This document shows positions 35,120 to 47,020 of a stretch of 64,000 bases of DNA, piece by piece. This stretch comes from Rhizoclosmatium globosum. Its lineage: Eukaryota; Chytridiomycota; Chytridiomycetes; Chytridiales; Chytriomycetaceae. The stretch is from positions 124,001-188,000 of the forward strand of contig MCGO01000063.1 of assembly GCA_002104985.1 (NCBI GenBank). Direction: 5' to 3'. The position numbers and the translations under genes were made by a program. Positions within the stretch are counted from its first letter, which is position 1, and every line of letters starts with the position of its first letter. The notes below the pieces were generated by a model. It was given only the letters and a program-made list of their open reading frames with translations. It was not told the origin of the DNA and ran no database searches.

Positions 35120-36589
35120 GCACTATTCTACGGCGAGATCAAGGTGATGACATCATGAATCCTTTTGCTGTAGAGGTTGAAGCGATATTAGAAATGAATG
35201 TGGATATTGAAAGTGTAGGGATTGAATACAAGTTAAAGGGAGAGTGATTGAAGTTGTTGGCTGTCCCTTGGGTTCCTAGCAGAAAAAAGATGATGATTAT
35301 ATTGCAGCATTTGTGAAGATATTTTACACTCAAGGTCTCGTCAATGCGGCCATGAAGAAGATCGAGGGAAATGCAGAGGAATCGTGATTAGCAAAATGAA
35401 CGCAAATAAACAAGTACAAACCGTTAGCATTGTTTTCCAGCGTGAAGAAATAAATTGATTCCGTGCAGTTGATGGGTTCATTGCTGTGTGATGTAGTTTG
35501 TTGTTCTGGTTTGGTTGGGGGATTTGATGAAGGGGGCAAATGGAGGAGAAAAAATATCCTCCTCCAACACATATTTTCAACTGAAAATATTCCAATCCAC
35601 CTCATATTTTGAGATATATGTCTGAGCCATAGTGAGGGGACATACACGTTGACGTTGACAGCAATGCAATAGCGGAATGTTTGATGGTTTTCCCTTGTTG
35701 ATGCAAATCTGGAGTCTGCAAAACGAGTTCGAGACGTTGAGACGTTTATGGTCGCGTCGGATACACAGAAACACAATTTGGAGATCGTCATTATTCCTTT
35801 TGGATTTGCATTTTCTTGCCAATCCCCAAGTCAATCGTCTGACGAACCTCCATCCCGCCAGACTCTCAACATCAGTCGCGAAACAAAACTACACCACGAG
35901 ACTAATTCCTGGTTTCGGCGGGAGCTGTAGCAATAGTGGCGGCAGTCATCTCAAGCTTAGCCAATTTACATCTACGACACTCCTCCAACTCTTAGCATTT
36001 CTTAGTGTCTCCGTCCCATTAGCTACAGTGTTCTCCCCCTTCACTCTATCCTCTTGACGCATTATTGACTTCAACAGGCGTTGGTGCCTCATTGAACTCA
36101 GAATAGTGCCTAGACTCAAAATCCTCCCCCTTAAAATCAAATACGTATATTTGCCTTGCCCGTATTCCCGTACCCAGACCGATACAGCTTCCATCGATTC
36201 TTATACATTTATCTGTGAAATCGTCACCCCTTCCTTTCTTCTCGTTCGTCGTGCTTGGTTCTTTTGTGACTCAACACGCGATGCAGTCCAGCATCGTTCA
36301 GATCCATCCTGCATCTCTCGTGCGTCGCTCCATGTGTATTTGTATATATACTATGTCCTGGGACGGGTAAACGGAGGTTGAAAAGGATCAGATTCCTTTG
36401 TAATCTGAGAAAGTCGGTGGTATGATTGCATTCGAGGTACGTGTGGTGGTATTCATTCAACTGAGATAATAATATACTGAAACAGAGCTCAAACGGAAGA
36501 CTGATGAAATGAATGATTCGATTGACACGTCAGACTAATAGGGATGGTACACGGATATAGGAGACAAATACAATGCACCAATATCTGAA
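35120..36589 (-). repeat. Block B0', second copy of bases 1-1422
   Basis: Direct duplicate of the window's first block with scattered substitutions and small indels (for example an extra GACGTT near 35652). Long minus-strand frames differ between the two copies because of these indels, which argues against a conserved gene. Confidence 0.7.
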
Positions 36590-36868
36590 TCAGTTTTGGA
36601 TCTTTGTATTCCATCGAAGAAAGGCTGGTGAAAGCGATGTTGAACGAGATGGTTCGCATTCAAATGAAGGGCTGGTATCTGGATACTGCTGGAATAGAGA
36701 CTCGTATCGCACTGGATTCAAGGTATAAGTTGAATAGTACGCGGAGTAAATAGATTGGGTGATCTGGTTAAGGTGCGCATGAGTTGGTCGTGTTGGTCGA
36801 ATTAGGTCCGATTCCGAGACTTCTTTCAGCAAAATTGAGTCGAGAATACAACAAATGTAAGAATTCAA
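36590..36868 (-). CDS. Small hypothetical ORF, partner of 1423-1701 (92 aa)
   Basis: Same length and frame as the ORF at 1423-1701, with about a dozen substitutions (for example RYESLFQQYPDTSPSFECE). It aligns to the B small ORF without frame change. No domain is recognised. Confidence 0.3.
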   Translation of the reverse strand: MNSYICCILDSILLKEVSESDLIRPTRPTHAHLNQITQSIYSAYYSTYTLNPVRYESLFQQYPDTSPSFECEPSRSTSLSPAFLRWNTKIQN

Positions 36869-37309
36869 TCGTATGAAACACTGTTAGTTACGAGGTTTAC
36901 TAGATGGCAGTGGCTGATTCAATACGTACGCGGCGATTTTTACTGAAATGAAGGCTCGTCGTGTTGTGAACTACAAAAACCCGATGATGAAAGCTTCAGT
37001 GTAAATAGTACAGGTAATATTTCATAACATAAACACATAACGATAACTAACAACTGTTACTCCCAGGCTCTACAATCAACCTATCCGACAGTATATAAAC
37101 CTCATCTATCACGTTCCTCCCACCACTTTCATTTCGTTTCATCATTTGAATTGGAGCCAACGGGGAGCTCGCTAATATACCCGCGAAGGGTTCTTCCAAA
37201 CCAAATCACACTCGTAATTGCACCTCGAATAAGTCAAATGGATCTCGTCACCAACCAAATCTCGTAATCAAACCAGAGCTCATAACCCACTAAACACTAA
37301 ACATCTAAC

Positions 37310-37435
37310 GGAGCTCAATAGTCAAAGGGATCTCATTCCCCACAGGATCTCATAAACCTACAGGATCTCATTGCCAACGGGATCTCATTGCCAACGGGAT
37401 CTCATAAACCAACAGGATCTCATACGTCAACTGCA
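37310..37435 (-). repeat. 18-bp direct repeats downstream of A4
   Basis: Five to six GGATCTCA units, two of them identical neighbours (AACGGGATCTCATTGCC), showing very recent expansion within the array. Confidence 0.75.
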
Positions 37436-37519
37436 CACCCAGTCAACAAAACACCATCTTTGGGATCTCATGAGCCTCACCAACAGAATCTTCAAACTCG
37501 ACATGGCCACATACTCCTT

Positions 37520-38452
37520 TCAAGGACGTCCGTTCATTTCAGCCAGTCTTGCCGATCGTCGAGGAACTTGGGCCTGTTGTGACGCGATTCTTGCACTTCG
37601 TCTTGGTGGTCCGTTCTCAACTTTGACTGCAGTTGCCTTCTTCTTCTTTGGAACATTCACAGCGACTTGAACGACGACTGGGACAACAACTTCGGCAACT
37701 TCTTCCAACGCGACTTCGACCTCGGCAACCTCAACTTCAACAGCGACTTCAATCTCCTCCTCAACTTCTGCAGTGAAAACGTGACGTAATCCACTTGGAC
37801 CTTGCAACTGAAACTTTGCCTTGTGGTCTGCGTGGTCTTTTGAGTTTCTACGTAGTGGCAGAAGTGCATTCTCGAGAATGACACGCGTAGCGACCAAGAA
37901 TCTGGTAAATTTTCGTTGTCTGGGTGTGTTTGTCTTTGTTTGGCGTTTTGCCTTGGTTGGTTTGGGTCTGATTTGGATGAGTTGGCGGGTAACTGGAGCT
38001 GGACAGTGTGATGGACCTGGAGCAGGAGCAGGAACTGGACGTGAAGCACGTGGAACTGGTGTTGGGCGTGGTGCTGGACCGGGAGGTGGACCATACATTC
38101 GGCGACCAGACATGGGAGCTCTGGCAACTGGGGCAACTTCGACATCTTCGGGAACAACAAGAGTGAGGCGTGGGACTGGAGCTCGTACGAAATCAAATGG
38201 ACCATCTGTGTGTTTTGTAATAAAGTTTAGATATTTTGACAAGTGATGAAACGATAGGAAAGAATAGAAACGAGAATCACACACAGAGAGGAAATGGGAG
38301 AGTGGGAGAATAAACAGCAACGAGAATCACTCACACTCAATTCGTGGTCGTTCAGGAAGGGGTTGGGCTTCGGCCGCTGCAGCAATCAAAGTGTCAAATG
38401 AATCGGAACCTGAACCAGAAATGTTAGTTTGGTTAGTTTGTTCCTCAGCCAT
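37520..38452 (-). CDS. A-family protein, copy A4 (two exons, 267 aa)
   Basis: Exon 1 is 38452-38335 and exon 2 is 38205-37520. The intron is 129 bp, against 78-86 bp in the others. It is a mosaic of the A1-type segment (GATAGGAAAGAATAG) inserted between A3-type ends, which explains the extra length. The protein is intact, closest to A1, with both RRSAR motifs. Just upstream of the MAEEQ start there is one additional codon (a TSS run). Function is unknown, as for the other copies. Confidence 0.8.
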
Positions 38453-38999
38453 AGCAAGGAGAAGGAGGTCAAATCCAGCCAAAGAAGACGTTGATGAAAC
38501 AACAGGAATATCGGAAAGAGCGCTTTTGGGGACAGGGACCCCGGGGGTAACAAATGTGTTTGAGGACACTATTAGGGGCAGTGAAACGATTAGTATTCGG
38601 TTTAATAAAGGGTGAATGCGGGATGGTAGTGATAATAAAGGAAGTGAATGTGAGGTAGAGGGATCCAGTGGTGATGACAATGACAGGCCGTGATGAAGCC
38701 GTTTGTAGTTGAACTGATATAATGGTTTGATGAACACCCGCAATCCCGATCACCAAGTGAGCCAGTGAGCGCGTAGGAAGGGTCCAATCCAATCATTCAC
38801 AGCGTGGTAAAGGTTACGTATTCACAACGGTAAAGCGGGGTGAGAGGGAATGCACATACTATTTGTTAGAAAGAAAAAAAGGGGACTTTCGCACATGCGT
38901 TTGTCCGAAATGCAAAATCTGACAATTCTGACACCCTGTCAATCAACAAGATTGCTTCAGATAGACTCTTTATTGGAAAAGAAAGAATACGGAACATCA

Positions 39000-39420
39000 T
39001 CTTCTCAAAGACAATCGTCACAAAAACACTTGACCACTTACAACTTTGAAAACGGGTACCGCGTTTCATGGCTGAAGAAAGGTCATAAATGAAATTGTGG
39101 GATATTTCGCGAATTCGAAGCAGCGTCGTAAAATAAGTACAACATGTCTGCAAAGGTGAAAATTAGATACGGTGTGGTGAATTTGAACCAATCATCACAT
39201 TTGCAAATGTTCCTCCAGCCGCCTATTCCCATACATATCCAACCATTATAGTACTGAATTTGAGCCTGAACTCAGCGTAGACTTCTGTAGTTATTTAATG
39301 ATAATGTTTATGAGCAGAAGTGTTGGCTGTCTTATATCGGCGTACTCGGCTTCAACTCTTCTTCAATTCGAGACAACCAAAGCCTCATTCTTCATCCCTA
39401 TCATCCTCTCTCATCATTTA
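39000..39420. repeat. Spacer type 1 after A4
   Basis: Copy of the spacers at 9700-10200 and 14640-15080, although A4's coding part is closest to A1, which carries the other spacer. Confidence 0.6.
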
Positions 39421-41140
39421 GTCACAGTCTTTTCTCGACGCCGTTACAATCTATGAAAGACATACCGGTAGTCGTCGTCCATCCTCCCAGAAATCCCATT
39501 TTGTTTTTTTCCCATTTTTGATTCCACCTTTTGTCGAGGCGAAGATGGCTGTGATTGCTGTCTTGCAATACATATCTTGATACAGGTGTGATGATATGTT
39601 GGGTCAACTCCGTCGGTTCTGTGATTAAGTTGACAGAGAAGTAGAAGGGACAAGCAAACTTATCTGAATATCTTCATCATGATGAAAGAGAAACTGCTCG
39701 CTCCTGTATTCGATGTGTTGATGCAGTGGTGACGGCTGTTCTGTTTGTTGGTTAATGAGATTTGGATGAAGAAAAAAGGGAAGAGGGGAGACAAAAAATT
39801 CTGGTACAAAGCGGCTCCCGGCTAAACCAACTCCAATTCACCTGTACTTTTGCATATCTTGCCTTGGCCGTTCTGAAGGGTAGGACCCGTTGGAATCCGC
39901 CGAATTCGGTGGTTATTGATGTGTTTGATGTGTAGATGCAATGTGGAAGTCTTCAATTTGAGCCCAGAGCATCCGCAACAACATCCAGTTAGCTGAGACA
40001 CAATTTGGAGATCGCTATTGTGAGTTCTGCGGATTTGCATTTTTAAATTTGATGCTCATCACCACTTCCACCCAACTCCTCATCCCGCCAGACCATTAAA
40101 GCTGTCTCTCAAGATACACTGACGCCATCCATGGACACTGTGCAAGACGTGGAAACAGTGGCAGTAGTGGCATCAGTTGCTGTCCATCCCATAATCTTTC
40201 TCATCTCTCCAAATCCTTTTCACCCTCTCTATTTCTCAACTTCCTTCTCCCGTCTATCCATACCGTCTACTTCCATTAGATGTAGTTCTGACTCCACTGG
40301 ACTTCAGTCTCAATGAACTCAGAAAGCGTCGTTCCAACTTCCCCCTCCCACACCTCCACCTCAACTTATCCAGGAAAATCGGTCGTTCGACTATCCCCAT
40401 TCCTGTTCCTCCTCTACAGTCAAATCTTGAATTTTAGCGGCATTGGCCAAATCGGGGCTACCCCTTCCCTCCTATTCGTTCATGATGCTTGGTTGTTGTG
40501 ACTCAACATGAAACTCCGACTTTGTATCAGTGCTGGACACTTTCAAGTCTATCAAATTATATTCAATCAAGGATGAATCGAGATGTGGATCAAGGTTGGG
40601 ATATTAAAGGCGGTGTGGGAGATAAGGACCGGAGGTATGAAGGATGATCCATGATACAGGCTCGATCGCGATTACACGTCCAGTTACGTTACGGATACAA
40701 TGGACAAGCAATCGAATAGTGAATTACGTAATATGGTGTAATTAGAGCAGTGCTGGATAGTTTGGTGGATGACTGGACATCAATGACTGAACTCAATCAG
40801 GGCAACACAACTGATGACAACGCAATATTCGAGTTTCGGCACAGCAAAGTTGAATTCATTCTTGATTTAATTGAATGGATACTGGACGGGGCCCAGAGCA
40901 GGTGATACTTGATGAAGGGATCTGGTCGGTGGCGAAGCGTTTCAACGCGTACGATTCAAAAGCGAATAAGAACTGTACGTGAACTTAGTAGAGTGGAATG
41001 CTCAGCAAAGGCGAGAGTGAGTAGTGAGTAGGTCCTGTTGGTAGTTTTGAGTCGGAAGGTTTTGAGACTAAAGTGATTCAGCCTACAACAAACTGTTCTC
41101 GATTCTGTATTCAAAATTTATAGCGGTATTCATTGTTCGT
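39421..41140 (-). repeat. Block B5, third lineage
   Basis: Close duplicate of B3 (15081-16790). No intact B small ORF. Confidence 0.6.
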
Positions 41141-41148
41141 GTTTATTA

Positions 41149-41575
41149 TTAAGTAAACCGGTCAGTCGGTGCCCAAATAGTATTGACAACACATCGACGA
41201 AAGGTGAAATAAAAGGGGCTCCAGACAGCGTTCCCAACTAATATGGGCACATCCACCAGGAGCCAGGTGCATAGACAAGTACAAGAATAATAGAGAATAG
41301 TAAATGTTGGGGATGCACTAGCACGAGTTTGTAGGATGAAAACAAGGGCGGTATCAACCAAACCCTTCGAAACAGAAGAAAACACGCGAATCGCGATCAG
41401 TGAGGAGGCCGACCTTTTTCTGTCACCCAGTTGGATTTGCAGCTGCCGTACTCATTGCAAAATAACCAACTGCGGCGAGACAAGTGCAGCCGAAGCCACA
41501 CCCATCATAGGAGACGTTGTAGAAGTTACAGTGTCTGCAGGACCGTCGCACAGTAACTCCTCACTGAGAAAATAG
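41149..41575. repeat. Duplicate of 16796-17222
   Basis: Nearly identical 427-bp segment with the same 78-aa minus ORF and 79-aa plus ORF. Shared sequence continues to about 41785 and then departs from the first copy inside TTTTTGATGCTGACAATT, the shared edge of the duplication. Confidence 0.5.
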
Positions 41576-41785
41576 TGTATCAAGTATACAATATTGTAGA
41601 TTTAGATGGGGGTTCGTAGTAGCTGGCGGAAGTGTAGATGCCCTTGTGGTTTCACTGATTCTGGAAGGAAGCGACTAAGATCGGATGGTACTGACATAGC
41701 TCACAGGGCTGCATATAGAAGTTAGGCGTGGGATTAGGGCCAGGAAAGATAACACACCAAAAGGGCTGTTTTTGATGCTGACAAT

Positions 41786-42631
41786 TGAATTCATTCACCA
41801 ACATCAGCCGAATCAGTTTTCACGTCATTTTCGGCTGGATTTCCTGTATTTAAATGAAAGGTTCATGAGTATCAAAATGAAACAGAGACACACAGAAAGA
41901 GGGAAAGAAGTATGGGTTGGGAACACGCGTAGGAAAACAAAATAAAGAAATATTGATGGTGCTCTGAGCTGACTTTCGCAAGTGCCTCCATGCAACCAAG
42001 TGCAGGGGCTGAGTCGCGATCGTGGTCATTCTTTTCCAAGGGATATGTTATGGATCCCATCAGTCAGAGTGGAGCTTATAGCCCTACAGATTCCCGAGCT
42101 CAGGGTGAGGGTTCTCGTGCGAATACACCACCAGACAGCCACTCCATGGCGCTACGCTGCGTGTTTGTAGCTTGGGGGCGGATAGGTAATATGCCTGCCA
42201 TATTTCAGGTGTGGCTACCAACCAACTAGTTTGGTTCGATCCGGTATAAACTACTACGCGTGGGGGGTGAAGGAGGCGGAGGAGTAATACATGCCTTAAG
42301 CTCTAGTCGAGATACAATACGTCGGCATGGGTCATTAGCGGTCATTTACGGCATGACATCTACATAAACGAGGATGTCAGTAAACAATGACATGTGCTCG
42401 TGGTTAATACCTTTGGAGCTGAGAGGGTAAACATGCAACGGTGGACGCTGATGGAAGCGACGGGTCGTTTTGTGTGGGTGTTCTTGGATTTGAGACAATT
42501 TTTGTAGAGTGAGAAGTAGGTGTCGGTTGAACTTTAAAACTGAACAGCAGAACCATTTCTTTTAACTTGAGTGGAATGTATTATAGAAAAAGAGGACTAG
42601 AATATTTGTTTATATGGAACTATGCAACTAA
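41786..42631. repeat. Block C2, non-coding part
   Basis: Also present at 51986-52650 (partial) and 58560-59527. It contains short ORFs that are similar in all three copies, such as a minus-strand MGSITYPLEKND frame at about 42060-41872 and a plus-strand MPPCNQ frame. These are retained because the copies are recent, and frame-disrupting differences occur in copy 3. No gene is called. Confidence 0.5.
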
Positions 42632-43141
42632 TTAAACTGTCCTCCTTCTGTGATGATTTCTGGCATTTTGTGCCACCAGAACAACACTGCCTACTTCCTC
42701 CATATCCTCATCAAAATCGCTCCCAAGGAGTCCCACTTCAACGCGGACACGTTCAGCTTTGTGTCGTCTGTCCATGTTTTTGAAATCAGTTACACAGCTA
42801 GTCACAAAGCCATGTTGAATGCGTTCATGCCTCAGAGCAAGGGCTTTCACCTTTGCTCGCGCATCCAAGTCAAGCTCTGTGCTAGCTGCCGCGATTGCTG
42901 CCAGAGCCGCAGCCTGGCCTGCCTTTGCTGCGTGTTCCGCCAGTATCGCTGCGTCACAGGAAAGTTTTGCCTCTCGTAGCTCTCGTCGAAGGCGCGTTCT
43001 TTTGAGTTCCTTTTGTTGAACAGGGTGCTTTGCCACAGTGTGAATTTGTTTTTTGGCTGTGACGGTTGACGAGAAGGCTTTTTTTACCCTGTGAAGAGCA
43101 GCGCCGACGTAATTGTAGATTGAATTCGTTGCTGATTCCAT
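42632..43141 (-). CDS. C-family hypothetical protein C2 (169 aa)
   Basis: Begins MESATNSIYNYVGAALHRV. It is strongly basic and helical, with an Ala-rich central helix (AAKAGQAAALAAIAAAS, about residues 71-87), then an acidic stretch (GSDFDEDMEEVG) and a basic end (NHHRRRTV). An intact second copy lies at 59528-60037 (two Ala to Val changes in the helix), and a C-terminal fragment at 21855-22067 keeps the same frame. MESATN is taken as the start because upstream sequence is not conserved in frame between copies. No family is recognised; coiled coil is likely. Confidence 0.65.
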   Translation of the reverse strand: MESATNSIYNYVGAALHRVKKAFSSTVTAKKQIHTVAKHPVQQKELKRTRLRRELREAKLSCDAAILAEHAAKAGQAAALAAIAAASTELDLDARAKVKALALRHERIQHGFVTSCVTDFKNMDRRHKAERVRVEVGLLGSDFDEDMEEVGSVVLVAQNARNHHRRRTV

Positions 43142-43230
43142 GATGCTTTTTATTTCACGTTGACAGCTCCAACAAAAATCACATCAATCCAAATTGTTTT
43201 CTGGAAACAGTCCAAATTGTTTTCTAAAAT

Positions 43231-44060
43231 TCGTATGATCTACCCATAACCTGGCTCGTCTGTCGAAGATATATCAAGGAATAATTTGTAGCTATGTTTT
43301 ATGTTCTAATCAAAGGTACAAATCAGAAAGTCAAATGCACGTGAGATACAACGTGTTTTCATTTACGCCGTGGGAGATGCGTCCTAAAGCTATATGTGAT
43401 ACTTCTGCACTAAAGGCCTTACAAACATCACCTTATCAAAATCAATTATCTATCAAAAGGCCCCTTCCACTTGTTAATGCGTTGATTTGATCCAAATAAT
43501 GCATTGTAATTTCGCGCTTACTTTTGCAGAGAGCCATAAATGCGATTTGAACAGTCCCAAACCAGTTAAACTTATCAGCATTGTCATTCATGATGTTTGG
43601 AAAACTAGTAAAATAATTCAAGCCGATCTTGATACTGACATCCAATTTTTGTTTTCGCTGCATAACAATTGGTTCCGATACGATGATGCGACAATTGAGA
43701 ACAATGCCTGATACATAAGATATGTGGGAGTATGAACAAACGTGACTGGCCATTTCTCTCTTCGAATAATGTTTGTATCATAACCGTGGTCGATCTTGTG
43801 CAAAATAGCTTACGAACAGATTTGCTTATTGAATTTGAAATTTTTAAACTGGATTTGCGAGCTGGAATATCGCGCTGGGGATAGATTCGTTCTTGAGCAA
43901 GAATTCAACACATCAATGTATGGAGGGTCAGCGATTCATTCTGCAAAGTCAAGCGGATTGAATGAATTTTGGAGCGCATTTTCAGGTGTATGACCAGGGC
44001 AGTAGTAATCGTGAAGTAATGTATGCGATGTGTTTGAATGTGAAGATAATAGAGTGCTCA
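43231..44060 (-). repeat. Block D1
   Basis: Shared with 60040-60900 and, in part, 56124-56240. Its far end near 43950-44060 resembles a reverse-oriented block E edge leading into block B. Confidence 0.5.
43442..43753 (-). CDS. D-family small hypothetical ORF (103 aa)
   Basis: The last 55 residues (NIMNDNADKFNWFGTVQ.., CKSKREIT.., ALTSGRG) are almost the same as the ORF at 60582-60271, while the N-terminal halves are in different frames because of indels between copies. Only the C-terminal part is therefore a candidate coding segment, perhaps an exon of a gene including C downstream on the same strand. No known domain. Confidence 0.3.
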   Translation of the reverse strand: MASHVCSYSHISYVSGIVLNCRIIVSEPIVMQRKQKLDVSIKIGLNYFTSFPNIMNDNADKFNWFGTVQIAFMALCKSKREITMHYLDQINALTSGRGLLIDN

Positions 44061-45589
44061 TATGATGCATTCAGTCTTCCCGTCACTAATTAACCACTTA
44101 TCAAACAATTTCATAATTATAAAACATAAACATACCTTAGTTGTTCCTGATTCAATGTTGGTTCAAAGAAAGATGTCTCAAAACTTTCGGACTGGTCAAC
44201 CAACTCGAACTGGACCAACACCACCAACTCAATCGCACCTCAACCATCAGTTGCAATCTATTCAGTTCACGTACGATGAGTGTTCTGTCTTGCATCCAAC
44301 ACGTGGCGAGGCTCCAGTAATCCCCAGTCCTCTATTCCAGTGTCATTCCTCAGATTCGTGCGTATTGGTTCAGCCACTCACACACCGATAACTGTACGCG
44401 AATTCGAAGATTGATATGTCGTCCTTCGTATTGCCGTTCTTGAGTTCAATCATTGAAGGAGCCAGTTCCATCCACACCACCCACCACTGCTCCAACTACG
44501 CCATATTACGCATTTGATCAACTATCCATTAGGTCATTGTATCCGTATATTCTTACTGTGCGAATTCGCACGATCGTGCATGACTGTTGCATGTTGGATC
44601 CACACACATCGTCTCATTCGCGGCATTGAACAAGTTCACAGTGACAATCGCATCGCTTCAACTTCGATTGGATGATTAAGTTTCGACACCGATGTAATGG
44701 ATGGGAAGGCGTGCGTTGTGTTGAGTCTTTTGGTGACCAAGTATGATGAGTTCTAGATTGGAAAATACGTTGACTTGAACGCAAAGGTGGTCGTATTCGA
44801 AATTATGGTCGTACGGGGATATGGAGAATGGGGGCTGGTCCAACGACTGATTTTGAATGGGTTAAGGTAGAGAAGGAGGGGGAACGACATTGTTCTGAGT
44901 TCAGTGGACGTCCAGAGGAGTCAGAAATACGTCAAAGAAGAGCGGAAACAAGGTATGGGAGAGGTATGGATGGATGGAAGAAGGATGTGGAACTAAGGGG
45001 GTGAGGAGAGGAGGAGATATGTTATTGGACGGATAGCGACAGCCACTACTGCAACTGCTTCCATGTCTCACAAAGTGTCCAATAAGGTGTCGTTCTATCT
45101 CGAAGACAATACGTTGATGGGTGCGGGATGAGGGGAGTTGGGTGGAAGTGGTGATGAGCATCAAATTCAAAAATGCAAATCCGCAGAACTCACAATAGGA
45201 TCTCCAAATTGTGTCTCAGCTGTCTGGATGTTGTAACGGCGCTCTGGACTCAATTTGAAGACTTCCACATTGCATCTACACATCAAACACATCAATAACC
45301 ACCAAATTCGGCGGATTCCAACTGTTCCTACCCTTCAGTACTAGTCAGGCAAGGTACGCGAAAGTTGAGGTGAATTGGAGTTGTTTTAGCCCGGAGCCGC
45401 TTTGTACCAGAATTTTTTGTCTCCCCTCTTCCCTTTTTTCTTCATCCAAATCTCATTAATCAACAAACACAGCACCTCCGCAACAATCAACACCGCTGCC
45501 TGCGAACATCTAATATGAGAGCAAGCGGTTTGGTCTATCATCATTATTGTTTGTACTCCCTCCCATTCTTCTATCAACAGCCCATCAAC
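44060..45589 (+). repeat. Block B6 (inverted relative to B1-B5)
   Basis: Near-identical to B7 (49250-50640) over most of its length. The B small ORF starts at 44155 (MLVQRKMSQNFRTGQP) but ends early after LTHR because of a deletion relative to B7. Confidence 0.65.
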
Positions 45590-46500
45590 TTCATCGAAGC
45601 ACTGCCAAAGGCGAAAATAATAACGACTGCATCAACATGACACCCTGAAATACACTGTAATACATGACGCCGCATTTTCGGTCAAATTGACGCGAAAGGC
45701 TAATGTTGCTGTCCCAAGAAAGAAATGAGGCAGTATAGGGTGGAATGAAATGATGGGAGGGAATGAGATTGACAAGAGGAGATGCCGTCGGAAGTAGGAT
45801 CCTCAGATAAGGATGGAGTTTAGAGTGCTTGTGGACGGTTGTGGACACAAAGTTGAAGTTGAACGTCCAGGTATGACAGCCATTTTTAAGCTCAAATTAC
45901 TTACCCTCAAACAGCGTTAAAAGGCAACTCTGAGTCTCAGACCAAGTTTGCTTTGCTGACAGTTGACAAACGAATGGGTGGCGGAAGGGAATATGTAAGA
46001 ACGTTTTATCTCTAAACAGCTAGTACAAATAATATCTCTTTTCAGAAAAGCTTAAATTAAAGCTTCCTTCAACAAAGTGGTGACGACTCAGATTTGTTTT
46101 CGAAACCGTCACTTGCCTCATCCCTCGTCTGTCCAAACCATCCCCGTCCATCAAATTAACCGCATTTTTTCTGAACATACTATCATGGATACAGAAATGC
46201 ATCAATACCACATATGAGTGTTCAATGAATTCTTATTCCACCCAACCAGACCATGGTACCGTCCTTTTTGTTTGAACAGGAAAGAACTGCGTCAACAGCA
46301 AAATCTTCATATTTTCTAGAGCAAGTACTATTAGTTCTCGTCTGCAATGCAGTCTGGTTTTCTCTTCTCAGTTTCCATGCAAGACTCGTCCCTTACACAT
46401 GATTCCAACGTGCGATGAAATCAGTATTGATTCCACATATTGAGTTCTGGGAATAAACGGTGTTCTCTATAAGCTGTACATCTTCTTCATTCTTCTATTC
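45590..46500. repeat. Spacer type 2, inverted
   Basis: Reverse complement of the 4441-5290 spacer. It links B6 to A5, so A1 and A5 share this spacer type. No gene is supported. Confidence 0.6.
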
Positions 46501-47020
46501 TAATAAAGGCCTATCTGAAGCAATCTTGTTGATTGACAGGATGTCAGAATTGTCAGATTTTGCTTTTCGGACAAACGCGTGTGCGAAAGTCCCCTTTTTT
46601 TTCTTTCTAACAAATAGTACGTGCATTCCCTCTCACCCCGCTTTACCGTTGTGAATACGTAACCATTACCACGCTGTGAATGATTGGATTGGACCCTTCC
46701 TACGTGCTCACTGGTTCGCTTGGTGATCGGGATTGCCGGTGTTCATCAAACCATCATATCAGTTCAACTACAAACGGCTTCATCACAGCCTGTCATTGTC
46801 ATCACCACTGGATCCCTCTACCTCACATTCACCTCCTTTATTATCACTACCATCCCGCATTCACCCTTCATTAAACCGAATACTAATCGTTTCACTGCCC
46901 CTAATAGTGTCCTCAAACACATTTGTTACCCCCGGGGTCCCTGTCCCCAAAAGCGCTCTTTCCGATATTCCTGTTCTTTCATCGTCTTCTTTGGCTGGAT
47001 TTGACCTCCTTCTCCTTGCT

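Noticed and set aside
46733..47020. Upstream in-frame extension of gene A (about 96 extra residues)
   Set aside because: Open in four copies but broken by an indel in A3, and it lies in sequence shared with the gene-less leader at 33030-33420. It is treated as 5' leader, though a longer protein is not excluded.
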